A stretch of DNA of 64,000 bases from Streptomyces roseirectus (GTDB lineage Bacteria > Actinomycetota > Actinomycetes > Streptomycetales > Streptomycetaceae), in NCBI RefSeq assembly GCF_014489635.1, contig NZ_CP060828.1:8606001-8670000 (forward strand). The letters run 5' to 3'. The notes below the pieces were generated by a model. That model was not told the DNA's origin, ran no database searches, and was given only the letters and a program-made list of their open reading frames with translations. A program made the translations under genes and the position numbers. Positions 42,123 through 50,218 of the stretch are shown in pieces; position 1 is the stretch's first letter; each line of letters begins with the position of its first letter.

Positions 42123-43162
42123 TGCGCCGAACTCCCCTCGCCCTGCTGACCGTTGCCCTCGCCCTCCTGCTGGCGCTGTCCCTGCTCGCCGGGGTCGTGC
42201 TCGGCGCCGCAGGCATCGGCGTCGGTGACTCGCTGCGCCTGCTGTGGGCCGGCCTGACCGGCGGAACCGTTTCCGCGCGGGACGCCGCCGACTACACCAT
42301 CGTCTGGGAGATACGCCTGCCGAGGGTCGTCCTCGGCGCGGTCGCCGGCGCCGGGCTCGCCTCCGTCGGCGTCGCCGTCCAGGCCATGGTCCGCAACGCC
42401 CTCGCCGACCCTTTCGTCCTCGGGATCTCCTCCGGCGCGGCCGTCGGCGCGAACGCGGTCATCCTGATGGGCGCCTTCGCCTCGCTCGGCGTGTGGGCGC
42501 TGTCCGTCTCCGCGTTCGGCTCGGCGCTCGCGGCGACGGCCCTCGTCTACGCCGTCGCCCGCACCCCGCGCGGCCTCACCCCGCTGCGCCTGATCCTGAC
42601 GGGGACGGCGCTGGCGTACGGGTTCGAGGCGATCACGACCGTGATGGTGTTCAGCGCGGCCCGGGGCGAGGCGGCGCGCTCGGCGATGATGTGGCTGCTC
42701 GGCAGCCTCGGCGGGGCGACCTGGGCGCAGGTGCCGATCGCCGCCGTCACCGTCGCCGCCGGGTGGGCGTGGCTGCGCAGGCGCGCCGGGGCGCTGAACG
42801 CGATCGCGATGGGCGACGAGACGGCGGCCGCGCTCGGGGTGCGGCCGGAGCGGCTGCGGCGGGAGCTGTTCGTGGTGACGGCCGCCGTGACCGGGACCCT
42901 CGTCGCCGTCAGCGGCGCGATCGGGTTCGTCGGGCTGATGGTGCCGCACCTCGTGCGGATGGCCGTCGGCGCCGACCACCGCCGCGTCCTGGTCCTCGCG
43001 CCGCTCGCCGGGGCGGTCCTCCTGGTCTGGGCGGACGTCCTGTCCCGGCTCCTGCTCGCCCCCGCCGAACTCCCGGTCGGCGTGATCACGGCCGTCGTCG
43101 GGGTGCCCGCGTTCCTGCTGCTGATGCGGCGCGGCGGCCACGCGTTCGGCGGAAGGTGGTGA
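42122..43162 (+). CDS. Cobalamin/iron-type ABC transporter permease (BtuC-like)
   Basis: A 346-residue FecCD-type permease with about ten membrane helices. Diagnostic segments are IRLPRVVLGAVAGAGLASVG, VQAMVRNALADPFVLGISSG (the family's long conserved loop), AARSAMMWLLGSLGGATWAQ and GAIGFVGLMVPHLVRMAVGA. The last contains the coupling region that meets the ATPase. It forms the membrane channel for a corrinoid bound by the lipoprotein downstream. The GTG at 42122 is at the end of the riboswitch anti-ribosome hairpin. The ATPase gene follows immediately. Confidence 0.9.
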   Translation: MRRTPLALLTVALALLLALSLLAGVVLGAAGIGVGDSLRLLWAGLTGGTVSARDAADYTIVWEIRLPRVVLGAVAGAGLASVGVAVQAMVRNALADPFVLGISSGAAVGANAVILMGAFASLGVWALSVSAFGSALAATALVYAVARTPRGLTPLRLILTGTALAYGFEAITTVMVFSAARGEAARSAMMWLLGSLGGATWAQVPIAAVTVAAGWAWLRRRAGALNAIAMGDETAAALGVRPERLRRELFVVTAAVTGTLVAVSGAIGFVGLMVPHLVRMAVGADHRRVLVLAPLAGAVLLVWADVLSRLLLAPAELPVGVITAVVGVPAFLLLMRRGGHAFGGRW

Positions 43163-43167
43163 CCGGC

Positions 43168-43923
43168 ATGCGGCTCGGCCTGGACGGCGTGACCGTCACG
43201 GCGGCGGGCGCACGGCTCGTCGACGACATCCGGCTCGACGTGGCACCCGGCACCGTCGTCGGCCTCGTCGGCCCCAACGGCAGTGGGAAGTCAACCCTGT
43301 TGAGGTGCGTCTACCAGGCCCTGCGCCCCGCCGCGGGCACGGTCCGCCTCGACGGCGAGGACGTCCGGACGATGGCCCCGCGCGCCGCTGCCCGGGTGCT
43401 GGCCGCGCTGCCGCAGGAGTCCGGCGCCGAGTTCGACTTCACCGTCACCGAGGTCGTCGCCATGGGCCGCCTGCCGCACGAACGGCTCGGCCGCGCCGAG
43501 GAGTCGAGGATCCGCGCCGAGGCCATGGCGGCGACCGGCGTCGGCCACCTCGCCGACCGGGGCTTCCTCGCCCTGTCCGGCGGTGAACGCCAACGCGTCC
43601 TGATCGCACGGGCGTTGGCCCAGCAGCCCCGGGTCCTGGTCCTCGACGAACCCACCAACCACCTCGACATCACCCACCAGTTGGAGGTCCTGTCCCTCGT
43701 CCGGGACGCCGGCCTCACCGTCCTCGCGGCCCTGCACGACCTCAACCTGGCCGCCGCGTACTGCGACCGGCTGTACGTGCTCGCGGACGGTCGTGTCGTC
43801 GCCTCCGGCACACCCGAGGACGTCCTTCAACCTGCCCTGCTCGCCGAGGTGTTCGGCGTCCGTGCCCATCCCGTGCGCCACCCCGTCACCGGCGCCGTGC
43901 AACTCCTCTTCGACCGCCTCTAA
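43168..43923 (+). CDS. Cobalamin/iron-type ABC transporter ATPase (BtuD-like)
   Basis: A 251-residue ABC ATPase. Walker A is GLVGPNGSGKSTLLRCVY, the Q-loop is LPQESGAEFDFTV, the signature is LSGGERQRVLIARAL, Walker B is PRVLVLDEPTNHLDI (Asp-Glu), and the switch His is in LAALHDLNLAA. It powers uptake of the corrinoid. I chose the ATG at 43168; a GTG at 43159, which overlaps the upstream stop as GTGA, is also possible. It is the second gene of the riboswitch-controlled operon. Confidence 0.9.
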   Translation: MRLGLDGVTVTAAGARLVDDIRLDVAPGTVVGLVGPNGSGKSTLLRCVYQALRPAAGTVRLDGEDVRTMAPRAAARVLAALPQESGAEFDFTVTEVVAMGRLPHERLGRAEESRIRAEAMAATGVGHLADRGFLALSGGERQRVLIARALAQQPRVLVLDEPTNHLDITHQLEVLSLVRDAGLTVLAALHDLNLAAAYCDRLYVLADGRVVASGTPEDVLQPALLAEVFGVRAHPVRHPVTGAVQLLFDRL

Positions 43924-43935
43924 GGAACCCTCCTC

Positions 43936-44916
43936 ATGCCCTCCCTGCGTCAACTCGCCGCCGTCGCCCTGTGCTTGACCGTCACCGGGTGCGGGGCCTC
44001 CGTGGAGAAGACCTCGTCCCCCGCGTCCGGGGCCGTCACGATCACCAACTGCGGCAAGAAGGTCACCTACGACCACGTCCCCGAACGCGTCGTCACCAAC
44101 GACGTCGGCATCACCGAGCTGATGTTCGCGCTCGGCCTGGAGGACCGCATGGCCGGGTTCGCGATGCCGGACGACAAGGGGGACCTGACGAACGTGCCCT
44201 GGAAGGACGGCTATCGGAAGGTCAAGTGGCTCTCCAAGGACCAGTTGACGAAGGAGAACGTCCTCGACGCACGCGCCGACCTCGTCTTCGCCGGCTGGAA
44301 CTACGGCTTCCGCGAGGACAGCGGCTTCACGCCCGACGCCCTCGCGAAAATCGGGGTGCCGTCGTACATCCTCACCGAGTCGTGTCGCAACGGCCGCACC
44401 GACACCTCGCGCGGCATCATGCCGCCCCTCGACGCGCTCTACACCGACCTCACCAACCTGGGGAAGCTCTTCGGCGTCGAGCAGCGCGCGGCCACCCTGA
44501 TCGCCTCCTTCAAGAAGGAGATCGCCCAGGTCAAGGCGCCTGCGAAGCGGCCCAGGGTGTTCCTCTACGACAGCGGCCAGGATGCGCCGTTCACCTCCGG
44601 ACGGTACGCCGCGCCCGACCAGATCATCAGCGCGGCCGGCGGCGAGAACGTCACGCACGACGTCGACGACTCCTGGACGACGGTCGGCTGGGAGACCGTC
44701 GTCGCCCGCGACCCCGACGTCATCGTCATCTGCGACTACGGGAACGTCAGCGCCGAGCAGAAGCGTCAGTTCCTGCTGTCCTACGCGCCGTTGAGGAACG
44801 TGTCCGCCGTCAGGAACAAGCGGATCTTCGTCCTCGACTACGTCGACCTCGTCGAGAGCCCCCGCAACCCGTCCGCGATCGCGCGGCTGGCGGCCTACCT
44901 CAACACCGTCTCCTAG
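43936..44916 (+). CDS. Cobalamin/iron-type ABC transporter binding lipoprotein (BtuF-like)
   Basis: A 326-residue lipoprotein: signal MPSLRQLAAVALCLTVTGCG with lipobox VTGC. The periplasmic-binding-protein fold has VTYDHVPERVVTNDVGITEL and LIASFKKEIAQVKAPAKRPR, and RPRVFLYDSGQDAPFTSGRY and AGGENVTHDVDDSWTTVGWE, a typical cleft segment of metal-chelate binders. The ATG at 43936 is preceded by AAGGAACCC. The B12 riboswitch at the head of the operon points to corrinoid as ligand rather than a siderophore. Its stop meets the convergent wall-binding gene 10 bases later. Confidence 0.88.
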   Translation: MPSLRQLAAVALCLTVTGCGASVEKTSSPASGAVTITNCGKKVTYDHVPERVVTNDVGITELMFALGLEDRMAGFAMPDDKGDLTNVPWKDGYRKVKWLSKDQLTKENVLDARADLVFAGWNYGFREDSGFTPDALAKIGVPSYILTESCRNGRTDTSRGIMPPLDALYTDLTNLGKLFGVEQRAATLIASFKKEIAQVKAPAKRPRVFLYDSGQDAPFTSGRYAAPDQIISAAGGENVTHDVDDSWTTVGWETVVARDPDVIVICDYGNVSAEQKRQFLLSYAPLRNVSAVRNKRIFVLDYVDLVESPRNPSAIARLAAYLNTVS

Positions 44917-44926
44917 CTGCCGTCCG

Positions 44927-45802
44927 TCAGGGGTTCCGCGTCTCCGACTCCAGGGACTCGCGGGTCGCCGCGCCGTACACGCCGGACTCGTCCGAGAGGA
45001 TCAGCCGGGTGAACTGGTAGGTGCGGACGGCGCTTTGGACGCTCTCGTCGTACACGCCGGTCGCCTCGCCGTCGTAGCGGCCGATCTCCTTGAGGCGGAG
45101 CTGAAGCTCCCTGACCTGGGGGCCGGTGTCGCCGAGGCGCAGGACACGCGGGGCCTCGGCGCCGCCCCCCGAGGGCGGGGTGGGGTCCGGGGCGCTCGTG
45201 GGGGAGGCGGTCGGGGTCGCTGTAGGGGACACGGACGGGGACGCCGTCGGCGAGGTGCTGGTGGACTCCGACGCCGACGCGGAGGCCGACGAGGACGGGC
45301 TCGCGGACGTGCCGGAGGCGCTGGGCGAGGCCGATCCCGTCGCCTCCGCGCTCGTCGAGACCTGGTCGGGGACGCCCGCGCGCAGGTCGTCCTGGACGCT
45401 GTCGCTACGGGACGGCGTCTGGTACAGCGAGACGCCGAGGAGGACGCCCGCCGTGACGGCGAAGGTGGCGGCGCCGACGGTGATCAGGGCGATGCGGCTG
45501 CGCTTGGCGGGCGGCTTCCCGTCGAGATCGAGGCCGGGGTCGAGACCAGGGCCGGCGTCCGGGTCGGACTCAGGGTCGGCCCGGGGGTCGGGCTCCGGGA
45601 AGAATCCGGGGCCGGATCCGGGGCCGGGCTCGGGGAGGAAGCTGTACCCCGGGTTCGGGTCGGGTCGCGGGACGGCGGCGGCCGGGTCCGGGACGAGACC
45701 CGAGGGGTACTCCAGGGTGGTCTCCTCGGCGGACTCCGGGACAGGTCCCCGGGCCGCCTCGTGCTCGCCCCCGAACGCCGGCTTGCCGCTGTGTTCACTC
45801 AC
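44927..45802 (-). CDS. Membrane-anchored peptidoglycan-binding-domain protein
   Basis: A 291-residue protein. A cytoplasmic Pro/Asp/Gly-rich N-terminus (about 1-100) precedes one membrane helix (about 104-126, IALITVGAATFAVTAGVLLG). A Ser/Ala/Thr/Pro-rich extracellular linker follows (for example SASPSASGTSASPSSSASAS). The C-terminal 75 residues are a PG_binding_1 domain: LRLGDTGPQVRELQLRLKEI, then YDGEATGVYDESVQSAVRTY. It is thus a type II membrane protein that reaches the wall. No enzymatic domain is present. The start is GTG 45802 behind GGAGAGGGA. Confidence 0.82.
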   Translation of the reverse strand: MSEHSGKPAFGGEHEAARGPVPESAEETTLEYPSGLVPDPAAAVPRPDPNPGYSFLPEPGPGSGPGFFPEPDPRADPESDPDAGPGLDPGLDLDGKPPAKRSRIALITVGAATFAVTAGVLLGVSLYQTPSRSDSVQDDLRAGVPDQVSTSAEATGSASPSASGTSASPSSSASASASESTSTSPTASPSVSPTATPTASPTSAPDPTPPSGGGAEAPRVLRLGDTGPQVRELQLRLKEIGRYDGEATGVYDESVQSAVRTYQFTRLILSDESGVYGAATRESLESETRNP

Positions 45803-45944
45803 GCCTGATCCCTCTCCATGAGATCTCCGATCCTATGCGGAAGTCCCACTTTCAATCTTCACGGATCTCCACAAGTGGAGGGCCATGGAGGGGAGTTGGG
45901 ATTGGCGGCACCCGCCATACCCGGTCGGCGCGGGCCGCGCCCTG

Positions 45945-46778
45945 CTAGCTCCAGGCGCCCGACGCCGCCGCCTTCGCGGCGTACTCGGCGAACGGGACCG
46001 GCTCCCGCCCCAGGATCCGCGCCACCGTGTCGACCGGCGCGGCCGAACCACCGTCCCGCATCACCGCGAACAACGCGTCCAGGTCATGCACGGCCTCCTC
46101 GGGATAACCCTCGTCCAGCAACTCGGCACGGTACTCCTCCGGCGTCAACTCCTCGTAAACAATGGGCCGTTCGGCAGCGCGAGCGATCACCTCGACCGCC
46201 TCCGCGTAGGTCGGCGCGGTCGCCCCCGACAGGTCGTACACCTCGCCCTGGAGAGCGTCGGACGTCAGCAGCGCGGCGGTCACCTCGGCGATGTCCCGTA
46301 CGTCCACGAAGGGTTCGGGGACGTCCCCGACGGGCAGGGCGAGGCGCCCGGCGCGCAGCGGGGCCCGCCACTCGGCCTCGTCGAAGTTCTGGTTGAAGCT
46401 GTTGGGGCGCAGCACCGTCCACTCGACCCCGGAACCCTGAACTGCCTTCTCCGCGGCGGCCATTCCCCGGAACGCGTCGGACGGAACCCGGTCCATGCCC
46501 CGCCCGGACAGCGCCACGAACCGTCGCACACCGGCGTCGACGGCCTGCCGCACGAACGGCTCGGCGAGGGCGGGATCCTGCGGTGCGAGCAACTGGACGG
46601 CGCTCACGCCCTCCAACGCCCCGGCCCACGTGTCCTGTTCGGTCCAGTCGAACCGCACCGCGCCCGAGCGCGACGCCGCCTTCACCCGCCGCCCGGCCGC
46701 CTGAAGCACCGGCACGAGTCTGCGGCCCACCTTGCCGGTCGCGCCCAGTACGAGAATCGCGTCTGTGTATGTCGTCAT
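45945..46778 (-). CDS. NmrA-like NAD(P)H-binding protein (atypical SDR)
   Basis: A 277-residue Rossmann protein. The NAD(P) loop is ILVLGATGKVGRRLVPVL (GxxGxxG), followed by RRVKAASRSGAVRFDW. A conserved mid-segment reads VRRFVALSGRGMDRVPSDAF and VEWTVLRPNSFNQNFDEAEW, then PVGDVPEPFVDVRDIAEVTA, which is typical of NmrA/QorB-like proteins. It may reduce a quinone or sense the redox state. It is transcribed divergently from an AraC-type regulator across 89 bases, so control by that regulator is likely. Confidence 0.84.
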   Translation of the reverse strand: MTTYTDAILVLGATGKVGRRLVPVLQAAGRRVKAASRSGAVRFDWTEQDTWAGALEGVSAVQLLAPQDPALAEPFVRQAVDAGVRRFVALSGRGMDRVPSDAFRGMAAAEKAVQGSGVEWTVLRPNSFNQNFDEAEWRAPLRAGRLALPVGDVPEPFVDVRDIAEVTAALLTSDALQGEVYDLSGATAPTYAEAVEVIARAAERPIVYEELTPEEYRAELLDEGYPEEAVHDLDALFAVMRDGGSAAPVDTVARILGREPVPFAEYAAKAAASGAWS

Positions 46779-46867
46779 GACCGTCAGTCAACTGGGCTGC
46801 CGGAGCGGGGGACATGGCCGATCGTCCGGCGCGGCTGCGTGATCGTCCGGGCCACTAGGGTGTGCCC

Positions 46868-47743
46868 ATGGATCCGTTCGACGATCTGTTGCAGGGCGTG
46901 CGCGCGGACGGGGCCGGGCTGCGGCGCACCGACCTCGCGCCGCCCTGGTCCGTGCCGCTCGGCGGCACCAACTCCCTTACGCTGTGCACGGTGCTGACGG
47001 GCGAGGGGCGCCTCGACCGGGGGGACGCCGTGCGGGCCGGTGACTCCGTCGTCGTGAAGGGACCCGAGGCCGTGGAGCTGTCCGGCACGGAGCCGGCGGG
47101 GCTGCTCAGCGGGGCGTACGAGACGCGGGGCACCGTCGCACGGCGGCTGGTCGGGGTGCTGCCCGAGGTGATGGTGGTGCCCGGGCACGCGGGGTGCGCG
47201 CCCCTGCTGGACTTCCTCGCCGGGTCCGGGGACGGGGGCCGGCCCGTCGTGCGGGACCGGCTGCTGGACTGGCTGCTGGTGTGCGCGCTGCGGGGCTGGT
47301 TCGACCGGCCCGGCGCCGTGCCGCCGGGGTGGTTCGGGGCGCTCGGGGACGAGGTCGTCGGGCCGGTGCTGCGGGTCATGCACGCGGCGCCGGAACGCCC
47401 CTGGACGCTGGTCGGGCTCGCCGCCGAGGCGGGTGTCTCCCGGACGACCCTCGCGGACCGGTTCGTCCGGCTCGTCGGGACGCCGCCGCTGACCTATCTG
47501 ACGTCCTGGCGGATGAGCCTCGCGGCCGACCGGCTGACCGGGACGCGGGAGACCGTGGGCGCGGTGGCGCGGCGGGTGGGGTACGCGGACGCGTTCGGGT
47601 TCAGTGCGGCGTTCAAGCGGGTGTACGGGGTGAGTCCGAGCGTGTACCGGAGGTCGGGGGGTGCGGGGTCGTCGGCGGGTGAGGGCCCGACGGGTGCGGG
47701 TGCGGGTGCGGGTGCGGGGCCGGGGCCGGCAGGGGCGGGCTGA
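46868..47743 (+). CDS. AraC family regulator with N-terminal cupin-like domain
   Basis: A 291-residue regulator. The N-terminal part (about 1-165) is an AraC_binding/cupin_6 sensor with LCTVLTGEGRLDRGDAVRAG and ALRGWFDRPGAVPPGWFG. The HTH_18 pair follows: TLVGLAAEAGVSRTTLADRF and YLTSWRMSLAADRLTGT with VGAVARRVGYADAFGFSAAF. The tail, GAGAGAGAGPGPAGAG, is encoded by a GGTGCG hexamer run. The ATG at 46868 has AGGG seven bases upstream. It is divergent from the NmrA-like gene, its probable target. Confidence 0.87.
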   Translation: MDPFDDLLQGVRADGAGLRRTDLAPPWSVPLGGTNSLTLCTVLTGEGRLDRGDAVRAGDSVVVKGPEAVELSGTEPAGLLSGAYETRGTVARRLVGVLPEVMVVPGHAGCAPLLDFLAGSGDGGRPVVRDRLLDWLLVCALRGWFDRPGAVPPGWFGALGDEVVGPVLRVMHAAPERPWTLVGLAAEAGVSRTTLADRFVRLVGTPPLTYLTSWRMSLAADRLTGTRETVGAVARRVGYADAFGFSAAFKRVYGVSPSVYRRSGGAGSSAGEGPTGAGAGAGAGPGPAGAG

Positions 47744-47904
47744 TAATCTCATCGCGTATACGCATCGGCCGCCGTCGCGGCCCTCGACCGAGGAGGTGGG
47801 ACCCATCACCGCAGGAGCAGGACGGGCACTCACCGCCAGGCGCCGCTGACCTTGAGGTCGTCGCCGGAGTGCCCCGAAACGGCACCCCGAAAGGCTTGAA
47901 CCTC

Positions 47905-48744
47905 ATGACGTACGACCACTTCACCGCCCCCGACGGCACCCGCCTCGCCCACCACACCTCCGGCGCCGGCACCCCCCTCGTCTGCCTCCCCGGCGGCCCC
48001 ACCGACTCCGCGTACCTCGGCGACCTCGGCGGACTCACCGCCCGTCACCGACTGATCCGGCTCGACCTCCGGGGCACCGGCCGCTCGGCCGTCCCGGCGG
48101 ACGCGGCCTCCTATCGCTGCGACCGCATGGTCGACGACGTCGAGGCACTGCGCGTCCACCTGGGTCTCGAAAGGGTGAATCTCCTCGCGCACTGCGCGGG
48201 CGCGAACCTCGCCGCCCTGTACGCCGCCCGCCATCCGGAACGCGTCGCCCGCCTCGCCCTCGTCACCCCGAGCACCCGGGCCGTCGGGCTGACGATCCCC
48301 GGGGAACTGCGGCTCACGACGGCCCGGAAGCGGCGCGGCGAGCCCTGGTTCCCGGACGCGTACGCCGCCCTGGAGGCGATCAGCGCGGGGCGCGCCGACG
48401 CCGGCGCCTGGGAGGCCGTCGCACCGTTCTCGTACGGGCGCTGGGACGCCGTCGCGCGGGCGCATCACGCCGGGGAGGCACTGGATCCGGTGATCCTCGC
48501 GGCGTACGGGGCCGACGGGGCGTACGAACCGGCGCGCACACGCGCGGGGCTCGCGCGGCTCGCGGCGCCGGTACTGGTGGTCGCCGGGTCGGTCGACGTG
48601 GTGGCTCCGCCGGGGGTGGTGGGGGAGTTCGCGGGGGTGTTCCCCGACGCGGAGGTGGTGGTGCAGGAGGGCGGCGGGCACTTCCCGTGGCTGGACCGGC
48701 CTGAGGAGTTCGCGCAGGTCGTGGGCGGGTTCTTCGGGGAGTAG
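47905..48744 (+). CDS. Alpha/beta hydrolase with Cys at the nucleophile position
   Basis: A 279-residue alpha/beta hydrolase. The start region is PLVCLPGGPTDSAYLGDLGG, then RLIRLDLRGTGRSAVP. The nucleophile elbow reads RVNLLAHCAGANLAALYAAR: where relatives have H-S-A-G, this one has Cys97. A catalytic Asp is in APVLVVAGSVDVVAPP, and the His is in EGGGHFPWLDRPEEF. It is probably a proline-iminopeptidase-like or esterase-type protein, activity uncertain because of the Cys. The ATG at 47905 has AAAGG ten bases upstream; an in-frame GTG at 47869 is the alternative. A short leader-like frame precedes it. Confidence 0.85.
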   Translation: MTYDHFTAPDGTRLAHHTSGAGTPLVCLPGGPTDSAYLGDLGGLTARHRLIRLDLRGTGRSAVPADAASYRCDRMVDDVEALRVHLGLERVNLLAHCAGANLAALYAARHPERVARLALVTPSTRAVGLTIPGELRLTTARKRRGEPWFPDAYAALEAISAGRADAGAWEAVAPFSYGRWDAVARAHHAGEALDPVILAAYGADGAYEPARTRAGLARLAAPVLVVAGSVDVVAPPGVVGEFAGVFPDAEVVVQEGGGHFPWLDRPEEFAQVVGGFFGE

Positions 48745-48809
48745 GGGGCGTTGTCAGTGGCGTCTGCGAGGGTGGGGGCAGTGGGTGATCGGCGAGGGAG
48801 GGACGCGGG

Positions 48810-49763
48810 ATGGGCGCGGGTGACTGGGTGGGCATGGGGGACTGGAAGGACCACGCGCAGGTGCGCGCACGGCTCGACGCGGGCGCCGATCCCGAGTCCT
48901 GGAGCGGCGGACGGCCCCTGCACCGCGCGGCCGCCTTCGGCTCGCCCGAGGTCGTCGCGGAACTCGCCGCGCGCGTCGCCGACGTGGACGCCCTGGAGCG
49001 CGGGGTGAGCGCCCTGTGGGAGGCGGTCGAGTACGGGCGCGTCGAGCACGCCCGCGTACTCGTCGCCGCCGGGGCCGATCCCTGGCTGCCCCAGCTCGCC
49101 GGCTGGTCGCCGGGCCGCCTCGCCCTCGCGGGACCGACGCCGGACCTCTTCGAACTCCCCGCTGGGCAGGCCGGGTTGACCGACGCGGAACGGCTCCTCG
49201 CCGAGGAAGCGGCACGGCTCCGGGCAGCGCTCGGGAAGTTCTGCTCCGACGGGATGAGCGTCGCCTGCGTGACGGGCGTCGACGCCGACGAGGCCGTCCG
49301 GCGTCTGGACGCGTCCGACGCCGACGCCGAGGTGCTCGAAGACGTGCGGGAAGCGCCGGACGACTTCGAACTGGACGAGGTCCTGCCCTTCGTCGGCGTG
49401 ACCTCGGTGCCCGGCGGCTGCGTGCTGGTCCAGCCGTGGGGGTACGCGGCCTCCACCCCGGTCGTCCTGAAGCTCCTCACCCCCGGCACGCGCGCCTACG
49501 GCGTCTACGCCAACCCCAAGAGCGGCAACCAGGGCAGCACCGCGCGCGACGGCGTCATCGAGGGGTGGGACCTTCACCCCGGCGGCGGCCCGGACACCGG
49601 CCAGACCCCCGAGGACGTGCTCAGGGGGTACCTCTACTCCTGCCGCCCGATGGCGTACGCGTGCGCGTGGGCGGGGCTGGCACCGGCCGACGCGCGGGCG
49701 TTCGTGGGGGAGCCGGACAGGTGGGTGAGGCTGCCGGAGCGGGATTACTGGGGGGAGGGGTGA
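48810..49763 (+). CDS. Ankyrin-repeat protein
   Basis: A 317-residue protein. The N-terminal 100 residues are ankyrin-like repeats: QVRARLDAGADPESWSGGRP followed by LHRAAAFGSPEVVAELAARV, and ALERGVSALWEAVEYGRVEH then ARVLVAAGADPWLP. The C-terminal 150 residues form a compact, Gly- and aromatic-rich domain (LPFVGVTSVPGGCVLVQPWG, YAASTPVVLKLLTPGTRAYG, VYANPKSGNQGS) of unknown function. The ATG at 48810 is behind GGAGGGACGCGGG. It probably binds a protein partner. It is a single unit. Confidence 0.75.
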   Translation: MGAGDWVGMGDWKDHAQVRARLDAGADPESWSGGRPLHRAAAFGSPEVVAELAARVADVDALERGVSALWEAVEYGRVEHARVLVAAGADPWLPQLAGWSPGRLALAGPTPDLFELPAGQAGLTDAERLLAEEAARLRAALGKFCSDGMSVACVTGVDADEAVRRLDASDADAEVLEDVREAPDDFELDEVLPFVGVTSVPGGCVLVQPWGYAASTPVVLKLLTPGTRAYGVYANPKSGNQGSTARDGVIEGWDLHPGGGPDTGQTPEDVLRGYLYSCRPMAYACAWAGLAPADARAFVGEPDRWVRLPERDYWGEG

Positions 49764-49884
49764 GGGGGCTGGGCGGAGGCGTTGGGGCGAACCGGCGGGA
49801 CGGGGCCGGTTGGCTCGGGGTGCCCCATCGGGGCAGGCGTGGGCGTCGAACGCCGGGCCGGGCCGACGAGGGAGAGGGCTACCG

Positions 49885-50070
49885 GTGAAAATCCAGTGCC
49901 TGCTCGCGTACGCGCGTGTCCCCGAGGTGCCCGAGACCATGCCGCGCCGGATGTTCCTCGGCACGCGGGACACCGGCCCCGACCCGATCCTCGACTTCTC
50001 CGAGGCCGTCACCGGCACGCTGTTCTGCGTCCCGCCCGTGGACTTCCTGAAGGGCCTGGCGGCTCGCTGA
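49885..50070 (+). CDS. Small hypothetical protein (61 aa)
   Basis: A 61-residue protein: MKIQCLLAYARVPEVPETMP, RRMFLGTRDTGPDPILDFSE, AVTGTLFCVPPVDFLKGLA. The second half has the look of the C-terminal tail of a larger enzyme (DyP-type peroxidases end in a similar D-x-S-x-A-x-T-G-x-L-F-F-x-P stretch, as far as I recall), but no upstream coding part exists here. The GTG at 49885 has GAGAGGG upstream, so it may be a true small gene; a decayed remnant is possible. Confidence 0.5.
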   Translation: MKIQCLLAYARVPEVPETMPRRMFLGTRDTGPDPILDFSEAVTGTLFCVPPVDFLKGLAAR

Positions 50071-50143
50071 CCCCAGCCTCTCCCCAGCTTCTCTACTGTC
50101 CTGTAGAAGCCGCCGTCCTGTAGAAGTATCCCGGGTGATCACT

Positions 50144-50170
50144 CAACCCGCCCTCCACCGGGGCGGGTTG
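50144..50170. terminator. 10-bp hairpin ahead of the ion channel gene
   Basis: CAACCCGCCC (50144-50153) pairs with GGGCGGGTTG (50161-50170) across a seven-base loop. It lies between the small hypothetical gene and the channel gene, both on the plus strand, so it should end the first transcript. Confidence 0.75.
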
Positions 50171-50218
50171 ACCGGGTACGCCCTCTCGCACGCGTGACGA
50201 AGGAGCAAGGGCAGCAGG

